Positions 44,454 through 46,568 of a stretch of 64,000 nucleotides of DNA are shown here, one piece after another (position 1 is the first letter of the stretch; each line of letters opens with the position of its first letter). Location of the stretch: assembly GCF_026230105.1 (NCBI RefSeq), contig NC_079477.1:20899001-20963000 (forward strand). The letters run 5' to 3'. Origin of the DNA: Diorhabda sublineata. Taxonomy: Eukaryota; Arthropoda; Insecta; Coleoptera; Chrysomelidae. The notes beneath the pieces are model-generated. The model did not search any database. It had not been told where the DNA came from and was given only the letters and a program-made list of their open reading frames with translations. Made by a program: the position numbers and the translations under genes.

Positions 44454-46568
44454 AAGTAAATTTACGACCTTTTAAACGTTTTTTCAGTCGAGGAAAGAGA
44501 TGATAGTCGGACGGAGCCAAATCTGGCGAATAAGGGAGATGTTCAGTAATTCAAACCCTAAATCAAGAATTTTTTGCTTGGCAACATGAGATTTTATCTT
44601 TAGTTTTTTTCCGAAGAGTGGTCAGTAATGTGGAATAGTAATCTCCAGTTATTGTTCTATCCTTATCCAAAAATCTATTTCCAGCAGATGTTTGGTCACG
44701 AAACTTCTTAGGTCTTGGAGAACCAGAGTGTCGCCATTCCATCGATAGTTGCTTTGTTTCTGGATCGTAGAAATGTACCCAAGTCTCATCCATAGTAACA
44801 ATTCGGTTTAAGAAGTCTACATCGTTTTCAAATCGAGCACAAATTGAACCCGATGCTTCTACTCTTGCACGCTTTTGGTCAACATTCAAACATTTGAGGA
44901 TACATTTTGCAACAATTTTTCTCATGTGCAAATTGACATGAACTATATGATGAAAGCATTCGTATGAAATATTTAGTGGTTCAGATATCCGTTATAGCCC
45001 AATTCGACGGACGGATGGACGAATTGTAAAGAAGTGTTTGCCAGTCTTTTATCTTTATCAAAATATGATACCCTCATCATGAATATCAAAATAATAAAAT
45101 CAAACGAGAACTTTGTTTTAATAAGAAAAATGAATTTTTCCTTGGTCCTTATATTTCACATATATAGCAGTGGTCAATTATTTCTAGTTTTATTAGAATT
45201 TACAAAATAGAGCTATAAATTTTACTTAAATCATTTATTGCTTTTTCGTTCTTATGAAAGTGAACCATTTCCAAAAATTCTCTTTTTCGTGTATTAGATT
45301 TTTCAAGAATTTTTGAATCTTTATGAAACATGAAACGTTATTGTATTATGATTTCATATGTTGATTTACTTACTTTGTTTATGCATGTTATGTAAGGTAT
45401 TCTGTGCTGCCAATTTTGTTCCCATGGGTAAATACTCTGTTTTTAGTTTTATACAAGGTGTCCGAATGAGTGGTGTTGGGAAAGTTGCATTATTGTTCTC
45501 CCTTTTTTTAACCATTTTTACAGATATTTTCAGCTTAGTTTCCACTTTCTGAAATATATAATAAAACTAGAAATGCTCTTAAATCGATGTTAACTTTAGA
45601 GTAATATCTGCTCAACATATAAAAGGGGTTGAAAAGGTCCGCTGCTGATTTTTTTCTATCTCAAAATATTCAATCAAATCCATAAAAAACTCCTGTACTC
45701 TTGAATTAACCTGTTTCGGGAAATAACTGTTGGTTAATATACTCACATCAAATTTTTAGTATGGTCAATTATTTACTTTACGTCAATTATATTGTATTTT
45801 TACGATTATTCTTGTCAATTTAAAAAACCAATTACGTATGTCTTTTAATTGATTTTGTGAAAAAGATAATCGATTTTATGTTGTTATGTTTGGTTTCTTT
45901 GGATAGAGAAAAATAGTATGTTGAAAATATGTTGAAAATATGTGATGGAAGACCCCTACCATTCCTACTTTATTTAAGACTAAGTAGCAAATTTTTAAAT
46001 TTAAAATAATTCAAATTTTGGTATTTTCACATATTAATTTTTATTGATAACAAAGAATTAGTTTAATATTGTGTGGTTCAAAGAAATTTGAAAATACAAA
46101 CTAATAAGATATCACTAGGATTATTAATGCTCTGTAAAATAAATTATTCATATTTATTTATATTGAATTGGTTCATCATTATTTCAGGATACAATGGAAG
46201 AAAAAGTTTATCAACGTTCAGTAACAAAATTAGCTGTAGCCCATAGAGTTGTAGATAAACATCAGATAACTAGACATTACAAGAGTGTGGACCTTCAAGA
46301 AATTTACTCATGTCACCCTACAGCTGATAATGAAAGACCTACACCTAACGTTCCTGAAGATGAAATGCTCGCTAAGCTTATATTAAAATTGCCTTTTATA
46401 TTTAAATACCATGAACACAAAACTCTTTTAGCTGATCGACCAGAAGACAAATTGACAGAACAAGAAATGGCAGCTGCCTGGGAAGAATTTAAGAATAAGG
46501 ATATTCCAAGTAAGCAAATGAAAAATCTAGTGTTACTTATGCAAAAAAATCACAAAAATCAAAGATGA
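513..46568 (+). CDS. ATRX: ATRX/XNP-type SNF2 chromatin remodeller, 3' seventeen coding exons (5' end outside window)
   Basis: A nuclear SNF2-family ATPase. Known orthologues (vertebrate ATRX, fly XNP) translocate on DNA and remodel heterochromatin nucleosomes. Exons 513-590, 2273-2603, 2959-3183, 3710-3874, 5580-5769, 16156-16280, 22124-22294, 22764-22983, 23067-23279, 23881-24041, 25266-25444, 28048-28185, 28509-28684, 30883-31280, 35667-35852, 37931-38102 and 46188-46568 join through GT-AG introns with matching phases and no stop, giving about 1168 residues. Residues 1-500 are acidic and Ser/Lys-rich. The first RecA lobe starts near 540: Walker A GLGKT 566-570, DEGH 693-696, TGTPLQNN 721-728. 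The second lobe holds LVFSQ and QSVFRVYRFGQ (1020-1030). DEGH, VYRFGQ and the linker sequence fit ATRX rather than ISWI or CHD remodellers. The start codon and any ADD domain would be upstream. The introns are full of transposons, but the coding frame is undamaged, so the gene is probably active. Confidence 0.95.
743..907. repeat. Small inverted-repeat (MITE-like) element
   Basis: The ends are inverted copies: AGGTCAAGTTAGTAAA at 743 and its near-complement TTTATTAACTTGACCT at the right end. The inside carries a stretch of the kind seen near Penelope ends, around 840-880. No coding capacity. It may be a Penelope-derived foldback. Confidence 0.5.
1370..1830 (-). pseudogene. Penelope-like reverse transcriptase relic
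   Basis: The minus-strand frame from 1774 to 1568 reads through a segment with PFDVSSLFSSI, close to the FDVVSLFTNIP block of Penelope-like reverse transcriptases. Further along the same strand, near 1440-1470, is RYVDDIFAIFDT, the catalytic YVDD box with typical surroundings. Stops and frame changes separate the two parts, so this is a decayed fragment of the palm domain. No GIY-YIG endonuclease domain was found nearby. Confidence 0.65.
2273..2603 (+). CDS. ATRX: ATRX exon 2
   Basis: Acceptor AG 2271-2272, donor GT 2604. Encodes residues 26-135, acidic and Ser/Asn-rich, with no known domain. The exon leaves two bases (TG) that exon 3 completes. Reading past the donor gives an immediate in-frame TAA, which supports splicing here. 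Confidence 0.88.
2959..3183 (+). CDS. ATRX: ATRX exon 3
   Basis: Acceptor AG 2957-2958, donor GT 3184 (GTAAGT). Encodes residues 136-210, low complexity and acidic. The phase 2 junctions on both sides agree with exons 2 and 4. Confidence 0.88.
3710..3874 (+). CDS. ATRX: ATRX exon 4
   Basis: Acceptor AG 3708-3709, donor GTAAGT from 3875. Encodes residues 211-265, with a basic RRRRKER patch (nuclear-localisation-like) followed by an acidic run. The patch suits the nuclear location expected for this family. Confidence 0.88.
4308..4840. repeat. Direct duplication of about 200 bp, with a dispersed repeat between the copies
   Basis: 4308-4508 and 4638-4840 share long blocks, including TTCAATAATTTAACATCAC and CTCCATTCGGTA-type stretches, at roughly 80-85% identity by eye. 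The spacer 4513-4606 recurs at 16786-16870 in the same orientation, so the spacer belongs to another dispersed repeat. Confidence 0.65.
5215..5510. repeat. Penelope-type terminal repeat, inner part (copy at intron 4)
   Basis: Begins with ATCAATAGATCACCTACATC and shares its order of blocks with 15885-16120 and 45065-45335. At 15800-15890 and about 17030 the same start follows directly on the outer part of the repeat, so the two parts form one terminal repeat. Confidence 0.55.
5580..5769 (+). CDS. ATRX: ATRX exon 5
   Basis: Acceptor AG 5578-5579, donor GT 5770. Encodes residues 266-329, with a short RSRSSS start and an acidic, Ser-rich end. Ends in phase 0, matching exon 6 across a 10.4-kb intron. 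Confidence 0.88.
5842..5899. repeat. (TA)n microsatellite
   Basis: Uninterrupted TA dinucleotides, about 29 units. First of five tracts between insertions in intron 5. Confidence 0.97.
5900..6318. repeat. Foldback built from Penelope-derived sequence
   Basis: 5905-5997 and about 6205-6290 are inverted copies; both include GATGAATACATAAGT, a GAAAGCTC block and a GGTGTTTCCTTGCCACGTTC-like stretch. The same segment sits beside the Penelope reverse transcriptase relic at 17340-17430. In the loop, a roughly 30-bp stretch occurs twice directly (6067 and 6148). Confidence 0.65.
6319..6371. repeat. (TA)n microsatellite
   Basis: About 26 TA units directly abutting the left end of the Tc1/mariner-superfamily element copy 1. 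Confidence 0.97.
6372..8303 (+). mobile_element. Tc1/mariner-superfamily transposon with long inverted repeats, copy 1
   Basis: A 1.9-kb DNA transposon. The left end reads CAGTGCTTTTCAGATAAAAG and the right end is its inverse up to the last base. The terminal inverted repeats run for roughly 300 bp. TA on both sides is the expected target duplication, though it lies within (TA)n. About 70 bp present in copies 2 and 3 are missing from the left arm near 6655. Near-identical copies lie at 31414-33407 and 42852-44418, which points to recent spread. Confidence 0.9.
6825..7904 (+). pseudogene. Transposase of copy 1, one in-frame stop
   Basis: A DDE/D transposase that would cut and join the element ends. 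The frame from ATG 6825 to TAA 7904 is 360 codons long and broken only by TAA at 7482-7484, where copies 2 and 3 have a sense codon (His or Tyr). The N-terminus (YSLQERIEIVGLYYQNNN) resembles the DUF4817 helix-turn-helix. Catalytic blocks are FSDECSW, FQQDGAPP and SPDLTPLDFF. By my count 42 residues separate the second Asp from the Asp in TPLD, closer to rosa/Visitor (DD41D) elements than to mariner (DD34D). The 30 codons before 6825 in the same frame have no homology and are not included. Confidence 0.88.
8302..8353. repeat. (TA)n microsatellite
   Basis: About 26 TA units between the right end of the copy 1 transposon and a Penelope-type foldback. Confidence 0.97.
8354..8557. repeat. Foldback of the Penelope-type terminal repeat
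   Basis: A roughly 200-bp near-palindrome. The left arm has TGTTCTTAATTTTAG and the right arm CTAAAATCAAGAACATT. The loop holds the AAAGTCCGAACGTCAAAATT block that recurs at 16980, 17215, 33570 and 42665. Both sides are (TA)n. Confidence 0.7.
8558..8611. repeat. (TA)n microsatellite
   Basis: About 27 TA units between the foldback and a mariner fragment. Confidence 0.97.
8612..9065 (-). pseudogene. Mariner transposase fragment, N-terminal part with 5' end
   Basis: On the minus strand, from about 8920 down to 8612, a broken frame encodes a mariner-like N-terminal DNA-binding region, with an AVHDMILSERRIGLKRISEAL stretch. The right end (8936-9050) matches the inverse of 26510-26640, including GAACTGGTCTAGGCTATCTA, so this is the element's 5' terminal region. 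The catalytic half is absent. Confidence 0.7.
9066..9125. repeat. (TA)n microsatellite
   Basis: About 30 TA units between the mariner fragment and the left LTR of the Gypsy element. Confidence 0.97.
9127..9321 (-). repeat. 3' LTR of the Gypsy element
   Basis: 195 bp, matching 15532-15744 from CTTAACTTTTAATTTACTGG to GGCGTAGGTGACA. It lacks about 20-30 bp found in the other LTR near 15600-15640, and a few bases differ. On the minus strand it starts TGTCACC. Confidence 0.9.
9469..10925 (-). pseudogene. env-like gene of the Gypsy element, broken
   Basis: In errantiviruses, env encodes a membrane fusion glycoprotein related to baculovirus F proteins. Open pieces lie at 10925-10800, 10761-10186, 10119-9823 and 9768-9469. 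The second piece has a basic furin-type site (RPKR) followed by a glycine-rich hydrophobic segment, in the position of the cleavage site and fusion peptide in this family, then a helical region. The pieces are separated by stops or frame changes, and no signal peptide is visible; in relatives it can be supplied by splicing. The region starts by overlapping the 3' end of pol. Not functional as it stands. Confidence 0.8.
10912..11883 (-). pseudogene. Integrase part of Gypsy pol
   Basis: A 323-codon open stretch. It carries the retroviral-type integrase core: Asp in LHLDTIT, Asp in IISDNATE, and Glu in HPESNGIAERFH, the D-D-E triad that joins cDNA to target DNA. A basic Lys-rich tail follows. 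It overlaps the RNase H frame by a shift at 11822-11883, so pol is not one open frame. The upstream HHCC finger is only partly visible. Confidence 0.88.
11822..12733 (-). pseudogene. Reverse transcriptase end and RNase H of Gypsy pol
   Basis: A 303-codon open stretch. It starts in the connection region and carries the RNase H start LTTDASNYALGAVLSQ, then KELLAIVWATKYFRPYL and VTDNKPLQWL. RNase H removes the RNA strand during reverse transcription. It ends in the zinc-finger linker towards integrase. A frame break (12734-12789) separates it from the reverse transcriptase palm. Confidence 0.88.
12790..13257 (-). pseudogene. Reverse transcriptase palm of Gypsy pol, N-terminal core deleted
   Basis: A 155-codon stretch. 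It has SGFHQIEM, PMGLKGALATFQRAMN and the catalytic YLDDIIVFS box, then FLGHIVTPEGVKPNP. The expected preceding part (fingers, and palm motif A with the first catalytic Asp) is absent. The sequence goes from the protease-linker frame near 13270 straight to this segment, so about 100 residues are deleted. Confidence 0.85.
13343..14099 (-). pseudogene. Aspartic protease region of Gypsy pol
   Basis: The open frame 14099-13482 has the active-site motif VLIDTGSTRSFV near its N-terminus, typical of retroviral-type aspartic proteases that cut the polyprotein. A second, overlapping frame (13561-13343) continues towards the reverse transcriptase, so a frameshift lies near 13500-13560. A downstream ILDNLK-type flap partner is not obvious by eye. 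Confidence 0.8.
14093..15295 (-). pseudogene. gag of the Gypsy element, two frameshifts
   Basis: Three overlapping frames form one gag. 15295-15080 has an acidic, Ser/Asp/Asn-rich start. 15078-14179 is a helical capsid-like part ending in an Asn/Pro/Gln-rich tail. 14287-14093 is the C-terminus. The first break falls in a T8 run (about 15092-15099), suggesting a single-base slip; the second is near 14290. No CCHC zinc knuckle is visible, which is common in errantivirus-like gag. Confidence 0.78.
15514..15531 (-). other. tRNA primer binding site of the Gypsy element
   Basis: On the minus strand TGGCGCAGTCAGTAGGAT directly follows the 5' LTR. A very similar site (TGGCGTAGTCAGTAGG) lies at about 42590-42608 in the decayed Gypsy relic, so both used the same primer tRNA type. 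Confidence 0.75.
15532..15744 (-). repeat. 5' LTR of the Gypsy element
   Basis: 213 bp, pairing with 9127-9321. The outer end is GGTGACA followed by (TA)n, and the inner end abuts the primer site. No TATA box can be separated from the general A/T richness. Confidence 0.9.
15745..15809. repeat. (TA)n microsatellite
   Basis: About 32 TA units after the 5' LTR, then a Penelope-type terminal repeat (15810-16120). Confidence 0.97.
15810..16120. repeat. Penelope-type terminal repeat, outer plus inner part
   Basis: Outer part: TCTAAATGTTCTTGATTTC after the (TA)n. It then joins directly to the inner part (ATCAATAGATCGCCTACATC onward), which recurs at 5215-5510 and 45065-45335. This copy shows that the two parts are contiguous. 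Confidence 0.6.
16156..16280 (+). CDS. ATRX: ATRX exon 6
   Basis: Acceptor AG 16154-16155, donor GTATGA from 16281. Encodes residues 330-370, with a basic KIKRKKKG patch. Phase 0 in, phase 2 out, both agreeing with the neighbours. Confidence 0.87.
16340..16870. repeat. Inverted-repeat element in intron 6
   Basis: About 16440-16520 and 16690-16770 are diverged inverted copies; both contain CCACACA...CACTCCTTTTGGTT-like and GCCTACTCCTTG blocks. 16786-16870 is the dispersed repeat also found at 4513-4606. No coding capacity seen. Confidence 0.6.
16900..17335. repeat. Palindromic pair of Penelope-type terminal repeats
   Basis: Two terminal-repeat copies meet tail to tail. The left arm has TTTTTAAAAGAAAGATAAAT and GATACTGATAATTTGC. 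The right arm has the inverse, GCAAATTGTCAGTGTC, then AAGTCGAAACGTC and CTAAAATCAAGAAGAACATT. The centre near 17100 is the inner part with GATCACCTTCATCAT, also inverted. Confidence 0.7.
17340..17930 (-). pseudogene. Penelope-like reverse transcriptase relic
   Basis: On the minus strand near 17500 is MGSPISLSLAQIVMEYVVE, the block just before the catalytic box in Penelope-like reverse transcriptases. Upstream on that strand (17560-17900), broken frames continue as a matching finger/palm region with several stops. It is followed by the GATGAATACATAAGTATTCG segment that also forms the foldback at 5900-6318. Truncated and inactive. Confidence 0.7.
17939..18027. repeat. (TA)n microsatellite
   Basis: About 44 TA units, directly left of the element at 18028-19085. 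Confidence 0.97.
18028..19085. mobile_element. Unclassified LTR-like element with 13-bp inverted ends
   Basis: Starts TGTTATGGTATGA and ends with the exact inverse TCATACCATAACA, with (TA)n on both sides. Near 19010 is TGGCGCCCAA, which looks like the start of a retroelement primer site. A second ACCATAACA at 18895-18903 could be the end of a roughly 876-bp LTR. No protein frame of note. It may be one LTR plus a short remnant of a retrotransposon, or a non-coding element with inverted ends. Confidence 0.55.
19086..19119. repeat. (TA)n microsatellite
   Basis: About 17 TA units right of the element at 18028-19085. Confidence 0.95.
19340..20345 (-). pseudogene. Mariner element relic with transposase fragments
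   Basis: Minus-strand frames 20259-19975 and 20000-19791 encode a mariner N-terminal region (VKYWVAGRTTCDDQHRSGRP) and the following WVPRLLTMDQKQRR / CLAMFHRNRAEIL segment. Further on, broken frames show FRQYNAPAHTS, the second catalytic Asp region; the Asp itself appears changed to Tyr. The left end, near ACGAGGATAGCCCCAGAAGT, may be the 3' terminus. Several stops and shifts make it inactive. Confidence 0.75.
20346..22123 (+). other. ATRX: Rest of ATRX intron 6
   Basis: About 1.8 kb. ORFs near 20347-20676 (+), 21046-20726 (-) and 21264-21079 (-) match nothing I know, and no splice or domain supports them. 21160-21340 is slightly more GC-rich and could be part of an old repeat. Otherwise A/T-rich with nothing recognisable. 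Confidence 0.5.
22124..22294 (+). CDS. ATRX: ATRX exon 7
   Basis: Acceptor AG 22122-22123, donor GTAAGA from 22295. Encodes residues 371-427, acidic with an SDSSDSDSD run. An in-frame TAG appears if the donor is ignored, so splicing after AATA is needed; exon 8 supplies the missing C. Confidence 0.88.
22764..22983 (+). CDS. ATRX: ATRX exon 8
   Basis: Acceptor AG 22762-22763, donor GT 22984. Encodes residues 428-501. It includes a charged helical stretch (QQAKKEESERIERLKDR) that precedes the helicase domain in ATRX proteins. Phase 2 in, phase 0 out. Confidence 0.92.
23067..23279 (+). CDS. ATRX: ATRX exon 9, helicase motifs Q and I
   Basis: Acceptor AG 23065-23066, donor GT 23280. Encodes residues 502-572: KPHQRKGIQFMW (start of the SNF2 ATPase) and HCMGLGKTLQ (Walker A, ATP phosphate binding). 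The HCMGLGKT form is typical of ATRX. Phase 0 on both sides. Confidence 0.97.
23881..24041 (+). CDS. ATRX: ATRX exon 10, helicase motif Ia
   Basis: Acceptor AG 23879-23880, donor GTAAGT from 24042. Encodes residues 573-625 with VLIVCPLSTVSNWKKEL, motif Ia of the first RecA lobe. Continues directly from the Walker A exon. Confidence 0.96.
24042..25265 (+). other. ATRX: ATRX intron 10
   Basis: 1.2 kb. The segment 24560-24960 is less A/T-rich and reads as overlapping ORFs (24565-24792 and 24444-24665, both +) without a family match; it may be a fragment of a mobile element. The rest shows nothing. Confidence 0.55.
25266..25444 (+). CDS. ATRX: ATRX exon 11
   Basis: Acceptor AG 25264-25265, donor GTATGG from 25445. 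Encodes residues 626-685, with SILVLGYEGFETLTN (motif Ib region) and the run up to LVDPG before the DEGH box. Confidence 0.95.
26455..26690 (-). mobile_element. Mariner 5'-end fragment
   Basis: 26510-26640 is the inverse of 8936-9050: the same ATTTAGATAGCCTAGACCAG end, the same stretch with the TTGCGTTACT block, and the start of the transposase region. Only the terminal region of the same mariner family remains. Confidence 0.65.
26960..27240 (+). pseudogene. DDE transposase C-terminal relic
   Basis: Plus-strand frame with VLRLPSYHCELNSMELIWAQ, the conserved third catalytic block of a Tc1/IS630-like DDE transposase group common in insects, followed by LKNEVA. A related relic in opposite orientation lies at 38520-39260. 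Only the C-terminal quarter is here. Confidence 0.65.
28048..28185 (+). CDS. ATRX: ATRX exon 12, helicase motifs II and III
   Basis: Acceptor AG 28046-28047, donor GTAAG from 28186. Encodes residues 686-731: VVCDEGH (Walker B variant, magnesium and ATP hydrolysis) and TGTPLQNNLIE. The DEGH form rather than DEAH is typical of ATRX/RAD54-type remodellers. Confidence 0.97.
28509..28684 (+). CDS. ATRX: ATRX exon 13
   Basis: Acceptor AG 28507-28508, donor GTAAAA from 28685. Encodes residues 732-790. YYHMVHFVKPNLLGTIKEF and the DSTVGD..LM stretch match the linker after motif III in ATRX proteins. Confidence 0.96.
29500..30580 (+). mobile_element. Element relic carrying a THAP domain, with partial inverted ends
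   Basis: 29553-29590 (TACGTCACCAGCGCCGATCG) and 30525-30560 (inverse of GTCATCAGCGCCGATTGCG) are inverted relatives, about 1 kb apart. Both are much more GC-rich than their surroundings. Between them is a broken THAP reading frame. THAP domains occur in P-like transposases and in host genes; no transposase core remains. Limits are approximate. Confidence 0.5.
29672..29880 (+). pseudogene. THAP zinc-finger fragment, frameshifted
   Basis: ATG at 29672 opens a frame with YCIVPKCTNTTIT, the first Cys pair of a C2CH THAP finger. After a stop (TAG near 29759) the match continues in another frame with SIPKGE, then W..AM and finally CEDHF, the Cys/His pair that closes the domain. THAP domains bind DNA. 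At least two frameshifts make it non-coding. Confidence 0.65.
30883..31280 (+). CDS. ATRX: ATRX exon 14
   Basis: Acceptor AG 30881-30882, donor GTGAGT from 31281. Encodes residues 791-922, the region between the two RecA lobes, from YLPKMLDHAVFIQLHQVQ to the GDKL that starts motif IV. Phase 0 in, phase 2 out. Confidence 0.95.
31371..31413. repeat. (TA)n microsatellite
   Basis: About 21 TA units abutting the left end of the transposon copy 2. Confidence 0.97.
31414..33407 (+). mobile_element. Tc1/mariner-superfamily transposon, copy 2
   Basis: A 2.0-kb copy with the same CAGTGCTTTT ends and long inverted repeats as copy 1, and the fullest left arm of the three. (TA)n lies on both sides, and a Penelope terminal repeat follows the right-hand tract. 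Confidence 0.9.
31931..33007 (+). pseudogene. Transposase of copy 2, two frameshifts and a changed catalytic residue
   Basis: Homologous start at ATG 31931. A 4-base deletion near 32012 relative to copy 1 shifts the frame; the long open part is 32065-32994. In it the second catalytic block reads FQQYGAPP, so the Asp is Tyr (TAC for GAC in the other copies). A one-base insertion near 32952 shifts the C-terminus, so the original stop at 33005-33007 is not used and the frame ends at TGA 32992-32994. It cannot be an active enzyme. Confidence 0.88.
33408..33436. repeat. (TA)n microsatellite
   Basis: About 14 TA units between transposon copy 2 and a Penelope terminal repeat. Confidence 0.95.
33437..34290 (-). 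mobile_element. Penelope-like element relic with direct terminal repeats
   Basis: 33437-33610 and 34130-34290 are direct copies (TTTTTATCTCTTA..CTTTTGATATAT..TGTTCTTGATTTT). They flank minus-strand coding relics: 33868-33629 with VFILLDVVSLYTNIP (reverse transcriptase palm motif A region) and 34123-33923 (unrecognised, perhaps N-terminal). Direct repeats at both ends are known as pseudo-LTRs in Penelope-like elements. Most of the body is lost. Confidence 0.7.
34380..35560 (-). pseudogene. LINE (non-LTR retrotransposon) reverse transcriptase relic
   Basis: The minus strand shows, in broken frames, FADDVMLIAKNEKELQ (catalytic ADD box of LINE reverse transcriptases) near 34960-35010. Downstream on that strand are VKRLWKV and RKRGRPRKTW near 34470-34530, typical of the C-terminal end. 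Many stops; clade not resolved. Confidence 0.7.
35667..35852 (+). CDS. ATRX: ATRX exon 15, helicase motif IV
   Basis: Acceptor AG 35665-35666, donor GTGGGT from 35853. Encodes residues 923-984: LLVFSQKIAELDLIEHFL and YDRIDGTVSPEYR, the first part of the second RecA lobe. Phase 2 on both sides. Confidence 0.96.
35853..37930 (+). other. ATRX: ATRX intron 15, with degenerate repeats
   Basis: 2.1 kb, pyrimidine-rich on +. Repeated blocks (CCTTTCAGTATGCCGCAACC at about 36633 and 36826; TCCAATTC..TTCTACTTCTAATA at about 36113 and 36708) show a diverged tandem structure from 36100 to 36910. The ORFs here carry no known domain. 37100-37930 shows nothing recognisable. Confidence 0.55.
36100..36910. 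repeat. Degenerate tandem repeat in intron 15
   Basis: At least two units about 195 bp apart share the CCTTTCAGTATGCCGCAACC block and a following ACTTTGTT..TGTATATTTAT stretch. A third, more diverged unit starts near 36100. Confidence 0.5.
37931..38102 (+). CDS. ATRX: ATRX exon 16, helicase motifs V and VI
   Basis: Acceptor AG 37929-37930, donor GTAAGT from 38103. Encodes residues 985-1042: STKVGGLGLNLTAANRV (motif V) and QSVFRVYRFGQ (motif VI, arginine finger region). These complete the ATPase core. Confidence 0.97.
38520..39260 (-). pseudogene. DDE transposase relic (Tc1/IS630-like)
   Basis: On the minus strand, broken frames show DETWIYAKGN near 39100-39130 (first catalytic Asp), a DYHGEMN-like stretch near 38940 and an HEVLRLPTYYSEFNAIELW-like block near 38610-38670 (third catalytic residue, Glu). 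The order and spacing suit a single transposase. It is related to the plus-strand relic at 26960-27240. Multiple stops. Confidence 0.6.
39950..42612 (-). pseudogene. Second Gypsy element relic, pol only
   Basis: Minus strand, right to left: primer-site-like TGGCGTAGTCAGTAGG near 42608, reverse transcriptase pieces with CLVYMDDIIVYSP (41958-41767), RNase H remains (41700-41320), the integrase finger HHRIN..C (40864-40589), the integrase core ending in HPQSKGS (40610-40335) and a GDKVYVKET C-terminal end near 39960. gag, protease and LTRs are missing or too decayed. It is related to the element at 9127-15744 but older, judged by its many stops. Confidence 0.75.
42640..42797. repeat. Penelope-type terminal repeat
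   Basis: Contains AAAGTCGAAACGTC, CTAAAATCATGAACATTTAC and ATGCATTAATATATC, then AAATTGAAGAAAT directly before (TA)n. It is inverted relative to 33437-33610. Its (TA)n side faces transposon copy 3. Confidence 0.7.
42798..42851. repeat. (TA)n microsatellite
   Basis: About 27 TA units between the Penelope repeat and transposon copy 3. Confidence 0.97.
42852..44418 (+). mobile_element. Tc1/mariner-superfamily transposon, copy 3 (deleted)
   Basis: 1.57 kb. The ends are identical to copies 1 and 2. Two deletions: one removes the transposase N-terminus (junction near 43298) and one removes part of the right inverted repeat near 44290. (TA)n lies on both sides. Confidence 0.9.
43293..44131 (+). 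pseudogene. Transposase of copy 3, N-terminally deleted, one stop
   Basis: The DNA-binding N-terminus is gone. The frame starts in the region before the catalytic core and keeps FSDECSW, FQQDGAPP (Asp present) and SPDLTPLDFF. TAG at 43902-43904 replaces the Trp codon of EWPPRSPD in copies 1 and 2. After the stop the same frame reads on to the C-terminal HFEHLL and TAA at 44129-44131. Confidence 0.88.
44419..44451. repeat. (TA)n microsatellite
   Basis: About 16 TA units between transposon copy 3 and a mariner relic. Confidence 0.95.
44452..45015 (-). pseudogene. Mariner transposase relic, central part
   Basis: Minus-strand frame 44931-44563 has MDETWVHFYDPETKQLSMEW (first catalytic Asp) and RTITGDYYSTLLTTLR. 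Between SAGNRFLDKD and the usual continuation, the stretch of mariner proteins after the first Asp is shortened, so an in-frame deletion lies near 44660-44690. 44990-45015 overlaps the family end also seen at 8630-8670. The C-terminal part (44452-44560) is frameshifted. Confidence 0.75.
45040..45335. repeat. Penelope-type terminal repeat, inner part
   Basis: TTTATCAAAATATGATACCC joins a CATCATGAATATCAAAATAA stretch and continues in parallel with 15885-16120 and 5215-5510. No coding capacity. Confidence 0.55.
46188..46568 (+). CDS. ATRX: ATRX exon 17 (last, with stop)
   Basis: Acceptor AG 46186-46187; TGA stop at 46566-46568. Encodes residues 1043-1168, starting TMEEKVYQRSVTK, the block that follows motif VI in ATRX, then RVVDKHQITRHY and a helical tail. 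The joint with exon 16 is in phase 0 and leaves no gap in the family pattern. Confidence 0.96.
   Translation, partial: DTMEEKVYQRSVTKLAVAHRVVDKHQITRHYKSVDLQEIYSCHPTADNERPTPNVPEDEMLAKLILKLPFIFKYHEHKTLLADRPEDKLTEQEMAAAWEEFKNKDIPSKQMKNLVLLMQKNHKNQR

Larger units (their letters stand above)
38103..46187 (+). other. ATRX: ATRX intron 16
   Basis: 8.1 kb. Contents: DDE transposase relic 38520-39260, decayed Gypsy relic 39950-42612, Penelope terminal repeat 42640-42797, transposon copy 3, mariner relic 44452-45015, Penelope repeat 45040-45335. 39270-39950 and 45340-46187 hold nothing recognisable; the ORF pair at 39592-39875 is unplaced. Confidence 0.75.
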
